From: Wolfiporia cocos
Lineage: Eukaryota; Basidiomycota; Agaricomycetes; Polyporales; Phaeolaceae
DNA: 64,000 nt
Assembly (NCBI GenBank): GCA_029448655.1
Contig: JACCLO010000003.1
Location: forward strand, 1,364,001-1,428,000
Direction of reading: 5' to 3'
Below, piece by piece: positions 11,573 through 21,308 of the stretch. Under the pieces are notes generated by a model, which worked only from the letters and a program-made list of their open reading frames with translations, did not search any database and was not told where the DNA came from. Position numbers and translations under genes: made by a program. Position 1 is the stretch's first letter, and every line of letters starts with the position of its first letter.

Positions 11573-12974
11573 ATGCGCCGTGCACAGTCGTACGTCGCCC
11601 CCGCGCCCCCCGCCGCGCGTCTCAGCGTTTTTTCCAGTAAATCGAGGCCAAACACGAGGGGGCCGGCCACACGCGACGGTGGCCAACGCTTGCAGGTGGG
11701 CTGAGTTGGGCCCCAAAATTCGCTGTCAGAACCCTTTTCTCACCCTCTCCGACGCAGATCCTCCGCGGGGGAACGAGCGGGACGAGGTTTGGTCGCGCTT
11801 CAATCCCCGCTCTCTCTGGCACTGACCCTCCTGGCGCCTTGCGCCGCCCAGCAGCCAGGCAGTCTACAGGGACCGCGTCGCGCAGGCGCAGGACGCTCAC
11901 TCCGCTCTGGCCACCGGGCGGCGGCTCCAGATGCCTGCTGAACGCGCCTCGCCCCCCACGTCGGACTTCGCGGACTGCGTACCTGCCGACAGCCATATGG
12001 ACAGCGAATCCCCAGGCGCCGCGGCCGTGGACACTGACCCTCCGCTTTTGGAGCTCCGTGAGCCGCCGGCCTCTGCCCGCCCCGGCAGGTGCAATCTCCC
12101 TTGCCTTTCCCGCTGATCAGTGGCTGATGAACGCCCGCCCCCGCAGGTCCTCGTCCCCCCGCCGCCAGACGCATGCAGAAAAGGCGCGCGAGACGAAGCT
12201 CAGGAACGACCCGTACGCCGTCGTGCACAACGCGCGCCTTGTGCAGTGCAACCGCTGCCTGACCTTCATCAAGCTGTCCCTCAAGAGCAACTGGGATCCC
12301 GCGCACTGGCAGAAGCACCGCGAGCGCTGCATCAGGAGGTCCGGCGCGCATGTCAACGAGCTGCGCGAGGCCAACAAGAAGGTCGGTCCATCGTCGCAAC
12401 TGTGGCCGCTGCCCGGGCGCTCATCTAGAATTGGTCCGCCCAAATGCAGAATCTCCCGTCGCCGGATTCCACCGAGTCCAAAACGCGCGGGCCGTCCACA
12501 TCGCGGACCAGCAGCCCGCTGACTCCGCCCCCGCTCACCCCGGATCTCGACAACCTTGGCGACGACCACTCGAGCATCGGCGCTAGCGCTGCCGTAGACG
12601 AGCCGCCGCTCTCCTCCTCCGAGTTCGACGCCGAGCCGTCGTCCCCGACCCCCTCGTCGCCCGCCCGGAGCCCGAGTCCCCCGCCGCACGCGACGATCGT
12701 CCTGCGCAAGCCCGACCCGTCCTTCGACGAGTACCTCGTGCGCTCGCGCCGGCGCGCAATGCACGAGCTCTCGCCGCAGGTGCTCGACAGCTGGCAGGAC
12801 TGGTCCTGGGCGCAGCTCAAGGAGCCCGTGTGGGTGACCGAGGGGCGCCCGGGCGTCACGCGCGAGGACGCCGTCGTCGCGACGTACCTGCTCGCGCTCA
12901 AGGGCGAGCGCACGGGCCACCGGGCGCCTGTGTCCGTGGCGTCGTCGGTGTCGACGAACTACGATTCCGATTGA
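11573..12974 (+). CDS. Uncharacterised protein with one C-x2-C-x19-H-x3-C motif, likely relative of the preceding gene
   Basis: Proposed exons: 11573-11589, 11855-12088, 12147-12381, 12450-12974 (336 residues). The three later exons are well supported by frame and splice sites. The first is weaker, because the intron behind it (265 nt) is much longer than the 50-60 nt norm and could hide another exon or an alternative start. The motif is CNRC at residues 118-121, His141 and Cys145, with conserved Trp at 133 and 138. This spacing is identical to the second motif of the upstream gene. A Ser/Pro-rich stretch follows, then a more ordered C-terminus with several Trp (SWQDWSWAQLKEPVWV). No named family is recognised. 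The shared motif, orientation and adjacency suggest an old tandem duplication. Confidence 0.65.
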
Positions 12975-13335
12975 AATTTTGGATATGGACGCGGGCGCGG
13001 CGGGTGCGTCGCGTGCCGCGTGCCGTGTGTTCCGTGGATCTACCCGCTATCGCTTGCTTTGTCGTATAATGCCTGCCGTCTCGCGCCACACTCGCTAACC
13101 CTAATGACACACGATGTAGTGCTGTAGCTCTGTTTATATCTTGCTCTCGCGCTTGTGCCAATGTTGTTGCATACCACCGCCCGCGTACTGATCGTCCGTC
13201 CATCCGCATCTCAGCAATTCTTGTACATGCATTATCTGTATCACATCTTACAGCCCACGATCGCGTATACTAGCCGAGTGTAATCTACCTGTACATAGTA
13301 TCTACTGGCTGGAACGTTACGTGTGCGCTGAACCG
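12975..13335. other. Convergent 3' intergenic region
   Basis: This gap separates the stop codon of the plus-strand gene at 12974 from that of the minus-strand sirtuin at 13336. It presumably holds both 3' untranslated regions. Nothing else is recognisable. Confidence 0.5.
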
Positions 13336-14955
13336 TCAGCCCACCGCGCGGGGTGCTGCATCGTCCTCGTCCTCGGGTGGCGGCTTGACGATGCCACGCT
13401 GCAACATGCCGCCGACCACGGGGTCTGTTGCGTGCGCAGAGCCCCTTCAAACCACAAGAGAGCTGTCAGTGAAGAATAGTATACGCGGAAACAAGAAATG
13501 CGCATACAACACAGCCTTGACGACTTCTCTCATGATTGATCCGCTGGGTATTTCAATTTTCTCCACCTCGGGTAGGCCATCCGCGCGCGTCGGTCCTACG
13601 TTGAGAAGCAGCACGGGCTTCCCGAGCTGGAGGGCGTGTTTGAGCAGCCTGCGCCTTGTGTCAGCTGTGGGGCGGATCAAAAGAGCAGGAGATACCTGAA
13701 TGCGGAGAACGTAGCGAGCGTCGTGCCGGCCATGAAGAGGCGGTCGCATTCTTCGACATCAAGGTATCTGCGCCCGAAGATGAGCGCTGATGGTACGGGG
13801 GAGCGCGAGATTGCTCACGATCGGTCCTTGATCTCCTTGCTGATGGACTCGCCGAAGAATATCACCTCGGGCTTTTGCTGCGTACGCGGGATCAGCGAGG
13901 AAATGAATGATACAGGGGCATCACGGACGACGTTGTTGTGGATGCCCTCCGCTAGACATGTGGGGCAGTCGGGCACCACGAAGTCGTCGTACCGCACGCC
14001 CTCCCCGAGGACAACCTAATGGAGCTAGCAGTCGGAATGAGAATATATGCGCACTGGAAGTGCTCACATCACCGTCCGGGTTCGTCCGCGGCTGCGCACC
14101 CGTTGCCTCCAGGTCGTCCATGAATGCCTTCCACTCTGGGTTTGCAGCCGAGAGGCGCTGCTGGAACTCATCTCTATCTATCAAGTGTCCCCTTAGGCAT
14201 CGTACACTCTACGATATCCCGAGTTAGATTGTTCGAATATTGGGATGGCTATATGCGTACGCGAAGCTGCCCGTGCAATTCTACGATGTGATCCTGTATC
14301 TGCGTGTCGCTCCACACGTGCGCGATCGCCTTGTGGTGCAGCCCGTCCACATTCTGCGTTATGAGTTTGTTCACTATAGACTTGTATTGCAGCGCGGCAA
14401 ACGCGTAGTGGGTCGTGTTGGGGAGCGCGTCGCGCACAGGCGGATATCCGATGTAGGACCGGAGCCTACACTTCGTCACGCGACCACGCAGGGACCAAAG
14501 CGACGAGTCCCTCACCAGTATCTTCGTCTGTGATGCAGTTAGAGCATCAGAGCATTTCATCATTTGCAACGCCGGTGATGCACACCTATAGGCAGCACCT
14601 TTGGCCGTTTCGTCCATGAGCTCATGATACTGCCCGACACGCGTCTGTCAATTCCTGAGCGCATACATCCATCCTGTGTAGATCACCCACGAAGATAGGT
14701 CTGAGAATGAGATGAGATTATGGGGAAGCAGTGACCTGCCACTCACTTGTAATTCGGATTCAAGTATCGTCCCTTCGCACCTCGGTATGCCCTGATGCCC
14801 GAGTCTACGCTGACTCCCGCGCCCGTCAGTACTGCGACATTGCCCGGCGCGAGGAACTCCGCGACACGCTCTGCTGCCGCGCGCGGTGAGATCGTCTGCG
14901 ATGCGGACGCAGTCCTGAGGAGTGCGTCCGGGATGGTGGGGACTGAGATGCGCAT
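13336..14955 (-). CDS. SIRT4-like (class II) NAD-dependent protein deacylase, sirtuin
   Basis: Ten exons on the minus strand: 14747-14955, 14691-14700, 14586-14629, 14516-14527, 14261-14465, 14068-14208, 13819-14015, 13696-13767, 13508-13648, 13336-13444. They total 1140 nt and 379 residues. Two exons are only 10 and 12 nt, yet both are needed to keep the frame and to give the conserved run PIF-YHELM..YR-RRYW-LRSYIGYPP. NAD-binding motif GAGVSVDSGI is at residues 45-54, TQNVDGLH at 129-136, and the catalytic His at 156 in VELHG. GPTRADGL near the C-terminus matches SIRT4-type enzymes. The usual GIPDFR is GIRAYR here. The first zinc Cys pair is reduced to CLRGH, while the second (CPTC) is intact. 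Family members deacylate or ADP-ribosylate proteins, often mitochondrial; I see no clear transit peptide. Confidence 0.9.
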
Positions 14956-15171
14956 GTGATTGAGCGCGTATGCGAGCGCGTCGGTCGTGTGTAACAACTC
15001 CGAGCGCAGCTCCGTGCCCCTCAATCCCCGCACTCTCCCCCGCGATCACAGCACACGCGGCCTCCTTCGAATTCGACCAATTCAATAAATTGAATCTGGG
15101 CTTGCGGGACCTTCACGCCCGGGGGTAACAATTCCGAATTGCTGTATTAGTACACGGCCACCGCGACGACG

Positions 15172-16660
15172 ATGAATCGGCCCCCGCCGTCGATGCTGCA
15201 CACGCCTGGCTTCGCGCACTATGCGCTCGCATGGTCGCCGTTTCACAACAACAGGCTTGCGCTCGCGTCCGCCGCGAACTACGGCCTGGTGGGCAACGGG
15301 CGCCTCCACCTCGTCTCGCTCGGGCCAGGGCCCGGTGGGCAGCCCGCGCTCTCGCTCGACAAGTTGTGCGTGCCTGCCGTGCACTACCACTCACTCGCAC
15401 CCGCTGACGAACGCAGCTATGACACGCAGGACGGGCTGTACGACGCCGCGTGGTCGGAGGTGCACGAGAACCAGCTCGTGACCGCGTCGGGCGACGGGTC
15501 GCTGCGCCTGTGGGACGTGATGCTGAACGTATGCTCCCGCTCCTGCCCGCAGCGTGATTGATCCGAAGGGCCGCAAGCGCATCTAGGACCTCCCCATCCG
15601 CGCGTGGCACGAGCACACACGCGAGGTCTTCTCCGTTGACTGGTCCAATATCCAGAAGGACATCTTTGCGTCCGCCTCCTGGGACGGAAACGTCAAAGTG
15701 GTGCGTATCCCCACACTCACCCTGCGCCCGCTAGTGGGCCGTTAGAGGCGATTCGCAAACGATAATCATGACTATGGTGCCATGTATATGAGCTTCTCAG
15801 AAGGGTCCGTGGAGCATGTCGACCTCACCGGGCTACACAGGTGCATTCGCCTCGTGAGCGCCACAATCTACTCCTATCATTCGAAAATCACTGCGGTCAA
15901 AAGCTGAAACGTAACGATCGTTTGCGAATCGCCCCCTTCACACTCGTCGCCGCCCCACTAATTATATTGACCGCCTAGTGGTCGCCCGAGCGCCCGCGCT
16001 CGCTCACGACGCTGCACGCGCACCAGGCGTGCGTGTACCAGGCGCTCTTCTCGCCGCACCAGCCCGACCTGCTCGCGACGTGCTCGACGGACGGCACGCT
16101 CAAGCTCTTCGACCTCCGCGCGCCCGCATACGCCGCGGGCCCCGGCGCGAACAGCTTCACCGCGCCGCTGACCGCCGCCGCGCTGACCGTGCCCGCCGCG
16201 GGCACAGAGGTGCTCGCGCTCGACTGGAACAAGTACCGGCCGATGGTGCTCGCGAGCGCGGGCGTGGACAAGGTCGTCAAGGTCTGGGACTGCCGCATGG
16301 TCAAGCTCGGCGCGGGGCCCGGCGCGGGCGAACAGGCGGTCGGCGGCGTGTGCGAGGTGCCGCTCGTCGGGCACGAGTATGCGGTCAGGAAGGTGCAGTG
16401 GAGCCCTCACCACCCCAACGTGCTCGCGAGCGCGAGCTACGACATGACCTGTAGAGTGTACGTGCTCAGCTCTCTATTGCTGAATGCTGGACTGAGCCCC
16501 GCGCAGATGGTCGACGACGCCGACGGCTGCGGGGACGCACTTGGTTTACATCCACGACCCCCACACCGAGTTTGTCGTTGGGTGCGGCTGGTCGCTCTAT
16601 GATGAGGGCATCCTGGCGAGCTGCGGCTGGGACTGTAAGCTGAATGTCTTCCGCATCTAG
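15172..16660 (+). CDS. PEX7: PEX7, peroxisomal PTS2 receptor (WD40 protein)
   Basis: Exons 15172-15365, 15417-15528, 15587-15700, 15979-16457, 16507-16660 give 350 residues, the usual PEX7 size. WD-type repeats run throughout: GDGSLRLWD, SWDGNVKVW, STDGTLKLFD, GVDKVVKVWD, SYDMTCRVW and a final CGWDCKLNVFRI. The N-terminus (TPGFAHYALAWSPF) and HTREVFSVDWSN are typical of PEX7. It is the soluble receptor that carries proteins with a type-2 peroxisomal targeting signal to the import machinery together with a co-receptor. The intron 15701-15978 is 278 nt, five times longer than its neighbours, because of a short inverted-repeat element. It is transcribed divergently from the sirtuin, with 216 bp between the start codons. 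Confidence 0.93.
15747..15933. mobile_element. MITE-like inverted-repeat element inside the third PEX7 intron
   Basis: A perfect 17-bp terminal inverted repeat, GGCGATTCGCAAACGAT at 15747-15763 and its complement at 15917-15933, bounds 187 bp with no coding capacity. It accounts for the unusual length of this intron. I find no convincing target-site duplication next to the repeats, so transposon origin is inferred from structure alone and the superfamily is unknown. Confidence 0.55.
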
Positions 16661-19143
16661 TAGAGGCATCACAGTAAGCGGAATATGGCACGGAATCTTT
16701 GTGTGTATGTATATGTGACTGTACTAATGAACTCGAGGATCGCCGTCTTGCACCGGCAAGTGCCTTGCTTGTCGGGTCTCGTCGTTGAGCGTTCATGCGC
16801 ACGAATCAATGTCTCGAGCTCGGTATGCATGATCAAGCGTGGATTAATGAAGAGGGCGCAGAGCAATCACTGTCAGCTATGACTGATGTTGACCATTGCA
16901 TAGCAAGGCAACTCTCAGATTATGACTATAGACTGCCAATGTTATCTCCGTATATTAGGGCTGTAATCAATGCAGCATCCACAGAGTTATCCTTCAGGTT
17001 TGAACGCCGGTGCTTTTCACTCACTGCGTATTGTGTACACCGTACATGTCAATGCGCCGTGATAGGAGTATATGAGCCCATTGATCAGGCCAGTGCATAG
17101 AGTTTCCGCATACTACATGTCAATGTACGAACAAAACAGTTTGCATCAACGGGGCTAAATCAACCAGAGTGGTATCGACAAAGGCTCGCAGAGTGTTTGC
17201 TGTGTACACCTGATCACGAGATTATTAACACACACATCTTCATCACGCTCAGAACTGAGATATTCTGTCGTCGTATACCGCGCGCGTGTGAGTTTGTGAC
17301 AGTGTATAGAGGGTAGTGGTTAACACATTGCTTTGCGGGTGCACACATTTTAGATTAGCACGATGCGTTCATGTGCTAGCCAAGAACAATGTGCACGCAA
17401 GCGTGTTTGTGTGCATCAATCGGGATGAGACGTAATGAAGGACTCAACTGGGTATCGTATTGTTTTGAATCAAGGTAAACATAGCATGGTCGCAGTGATA
17501 GTGCACCTGTATACTCCTGTGGCATTAGCAGCTATAAAGCCTCCAACAATACTCGCACGTTTGAGCCACAGCCAACTATCACGACATTGTTCCGAGGGGA
17601 TGTATGTATCATATACGCGATTGACGCACCTTGCGCACTGGCTTACCACGCGTCTTGCGTGTCCTGTTGGTATCCTCGGCACAGAAGCAATCATGTCAAC
17701 GATTATAGCAATTCACAAGCCGAGCCGTGCCAGCCAACATAAAATCTTCCCGGAGCGTTATCCTTCCACAGGAGATATTACGGCCCGAGGTTCCGGCAAA
17801 TATAATTGGGGGGCACGTTGTAACCGCGCAGGGACAGGCCTGAGCGATTCCGCAATGCATGTGCCGAAGTCATTGAGCCACTGTACCTACCCAAATAGAT
17901 GAGTAGATGTCAGATGTTCACTTATCTCTCAGTCTTCCGAGCGTGACAACCCTGCGGTCAGCTGTTCAGGGCGAATACTATGTTCCCACGATTACTATGC
18001 AGCTCAATTGGGTCAGCCTTGTACGCAGTCGGTGAAACCTACTAGCGTGTTGACGAGCCACGTTGACAGATCCCACGAGCCAATGTCCGCGCTGCACCCA
18101 CTTCCATTCAAGCATCACATTCGCGCATGTTACGGACATGGAAGCAGCTCGTTTTGTTGAGATTTATGCAATAAGCCCGCAAGGCTCTTCTCTTGACGGT
18201 ATCCTCACTGCATTCAGTAAGATTGTGCAACGTGCACTGCGCACCTTTCCCTCTGTCCGGGTATTTCGGGGTCTATATTCGCGCAACGAACCACTAGAAG
18301 AGTGATGTGCATGTTCTGCGCGCGCAAAGCGTGTCGCGCGGGCGGAGGAGTGAGGCCGTGGAGGGATTCACAGTTCGGGGACATCGAGCTCCCCTTGCTG
18401 CGCATTGGTTGTACTGCGATCGTCGACATATCCCCGAACCGCAGCTGTGAATGGGTTGCGCGTTGTGAGCCACAGACACCGTACTTGTATCTTGTCTGTA
18501 TTCCGCACCAAACATCATATCCGCACGACTCGCGGCTGGCGAGTTGTGGCACAGAGTATGTGGCATGCTGTGGCGGCGGGTCCAATAATTGGGCAGCGCG
18601 GAGGTACAATCTCGACCGCGTTCGCCGACCAACTCGCCGGCATCGCTGTGCGCTGCACCTGGCAACTACATACGACATCATACCGGGCCTTGCAACCAAG
18701 TCCGTGAATGATGCGCATCAACTGTCGGCCCTTGGTGCGGCACCGCTGCTGCACACGGGCAACTGCGGTGCATGCCTGTGAACCGGCTCCACGGGAACAC
18801 GCGCTGGGCGTTGATTGAGGTGAGCGCCTCGGTGCTCGACGCTGGCTCAAAACCGCGCAGAAAAAAGTAGAAAATCGCAGCAGGCCGCAGACAAGGCACA
18901 GAGATACTCCAGAACAGGACAGAGGACAAAGCTTGAAGCGAGTCGTGAGAGAATAAGCAGGCGACTCCCAGGATTGGCGGGGTCAACTAGGGTGGCTACG
19001 GGCGGTCCAGGCACCCACGAGCTCAGGCCAAATCAGCTGCGCTTTTATCTGGCGCACACTCGGCTCTCTTTCCTACCACCACCACCCGTCTCTCGTTAAC
19101 GCACTGTCCTTTTCTCGTCTAGATACCGCCCTCGCTGTCCGCC
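16661..19143. other. Long intergenic region without a recognisable gene
   Basis: These 2.5 kb lie between PEX7 and the GH16 gene. Open frames at 16795-17100, 17435-17902 and 18302-18781 (plus) have unconserved-looking composition, no recognisable motifs and no splice-supported extensions. The last part upstream of 19144 is pyrimidine-rich and should contain the GH16 promoter. Confidence 0.5.
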
Positions 19144-20362
19144 ATGATCCGCTCTGCAGTCACCGCCGCTGTCCTCGCGCTCCCGCTCGCTGCCTCTGCT
19201 GTCCACCAGGACGCCGCTCTCCGTCGCCGCCATGCAGGCCTCGCCCACAGTCCAACCTACATGCGCCGCGCGTCTAACTACACCCTCCAGAACAAGTTTG
19301 TCGGAGAGGACTTCCTGTACGTTGCTTCGTTTTTGCCACTAGACGCCTCTGACCCGCCTGTAGCAACTGGAACTTCTTCTCGGAATCCGACCCCACCAGC
19401 GGCCTCGTACAGTACCTCGACGCGGACGCTGCGGAGGCGGCCGGTCTCGCGACGGTGGACTGCAACAACGTGACCACCCTCGCGGTCGACACAAACGAGA
19501 CCGTTTCCATCGGTGGCCTGCGCAAGTCGTAAGTCGATCTGACGCGTCGCGATGGCCTGATCGCTCACCCCGGATCAGGGTCCGCATCAGCTCGCCCGAG
19601 ACGTACAACAGTGGGCTGTTCATCGCCGACTTCCAGGCGATGCCCTTCGGCTGCGGCCTCTGGCCCGCATACTGGACCGTCAGCGCCTCGGCGACGTGGC
19701 CGGACGGCGGTGAGATCGACATCATCGGTGCGTGCGCGTTCGTATCCATCGCGACGCGCGGACGCTGACCCGTGACCGCGCAGAGGGCGTCAACCTGAAC
19801 ACGGAGAACCAGATCACGCTCCACTCGGGGCCAGACTGCACGCTGAACAACACGCAGAAGGTGACGTCGAACCTGGACGGCACGCAGTGCGCGAGCAGCC
19901 CCGGCGCGGACTCTGGGTGCGCGTACTCGCAGACGGACCCGCGCTCGTTCGGCGCGGGCTTCAACAACGCGAGCGGTGGTGTGTTCGCGCACCTCTGGAA
20001 CACGGACGGCGTCACCGTCTGGTTCTTCTCTCGTGATGAGATCCCGTCCGACATCACCGCGGGCACGCCTGACCCGACGAGCTGGGGCACTCCTGCCGCG
20101 ATCTTCCCCGACACCGGTTGCGACATCTCCTCGCACTTTTACGACCACGCAATCGTCCTCGACACTACCATTTGCGGCGACTGGGCCGGCCCTGCCTACA
20201 CCTCGTCCGGCTGCCCTGGCACGTGCGAGGAGATTGTTGCGAACGCGACCAACTTCGAGAGTGAGTAACATCAGCATCATCATCACTCACGATAGACAGT
20301 GCTGATTGACGTTCATTGCAGATGCGAAGTGGCTCGTCAACTACATCTCGGTTTACCAATAG
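19144..20362 (+). CDS. Secreted GH16 family endo-beta-glucanase (laminarinase-like)
   Basis: Five exons, 19144-19316, 19364-19528, 19579-19727, 19784-20260 and 20322-20362, give 334 residues. A signal peptide covers about residues 1-19 (MIRSAVTAAVLALPLAASA). The GH16 catalytic signature ExDxxE is present as GEIDIIE: Glu158 is the predicted nucleophile, Asp160 the helper, and Glu163 the acid/base. The exon 3/exon 4 junction splits the codon of Glu163. Conserved substrate-cleft segments include NSGLFIADFQAMPFGCGLWPAYW-like residues before the motif. Basidiomycete enzymes of this type hydrolyse beta-1,3(1,4/1,6)-glucans and act in cell-wall remodelling or nutrition. The mature protein is Cys-rich near its end (CDIS, TICG, SGCPGTC), suggesting disulfides. 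Several N-glycosylation sequons are visible (NYT, NVT, NET, NAT). Confidence 0.93.
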
Positions 20363-21308
20363 ACGCTGCGCGCATGACAGCCGACACGTATCTAGCATAT
20401 CTTCGTATCCTCGTATACCTGCCCGTACCCTACTACCCTACGGGCACTTTTTCTTATTGGTGATGGTGCTCTGCTATACATATCCACACACGCGCTCGTC
20501 TCCTCTGCATGACATGACCAGGGCCGTGCCTGATCCTCGACGGAGTAGCCACGCTCTGTATGGCCGCCGCGGCAAGTCCGCCCGCCGGTCGAGTTATCAT
20601 TATTGATGCACGTTCTGTGAATGCGTACATACTGGTTTGGTTCGGTGCAATAGACATCGTTGCTTTGACAGCAGATTGATACCCGAGGGTGTGCCGTGAA
20701 CTGCGATCAGGTCTAGGCATGTCGCCGTATTGTGGGAGGTGAGATTTGTTCTGCGTTAGAATGCAAACCACTGATCCTACCGCATATTCAGATCGCAAAC
20801 ATTGTGTGCTAACATTGCTATGAAGCGTGCCAGAACCACGGCCGATGCTTAAAACCTGGCCACACAACAGGCCACAGACCACGCGCAGACTCCCAGGCTG
20901 TCCTGGATTTGTCCGCGGGCTTTCTAGACCTGTCGCGCAGAGCGGTGCGTCTACCTACAAATCATTGAAATGCGACTTCACCTTCCTCCCGTATCTCTGC
21001 GGAGCCGCCGCGTGAGCGTAAGGATTGCGCCAGGCTCAGGCCTTCGCACGATCTCGCCGCCTCTGGAAAGCAGATGACGACAGCTGGGAACGCTCCGAGC
21101 CGCATCGCTCTGTGCCATCTCGCCCAACGCCACTGCCTGCCCGGCCGTCAGCTGCGTAGCTATGGCGCTGCCGTCAGGGATATAACGCGGTGTGTATATA
21201 GTCGCAGCGCATCGGCTAGATGATATCCCTTCGGTGGTTAATTGCGTCTGATTCCTCGCCCCTCCCCACTTACTTACCACCTGCTAAGCGATTTAGCGTC
21301 AGCGTACG
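20363..21308. other. Intergenic; promoter of the GRDP-like gene at its right end
   Basis: No gene is seen here. A TATATA element at 21195-21200, 109 bp before the next start codon, is the best core-promoter candidate. The left part presumably holds the 3' untranslated region of the GH16 gene. Confidence 0.4.

Noticed and set aside
17435..17902. Open frame of 155 codons in the PEX7-GH16 gap
   Set aside because: No motif, no splice-supported extension and intergenic-like composition.
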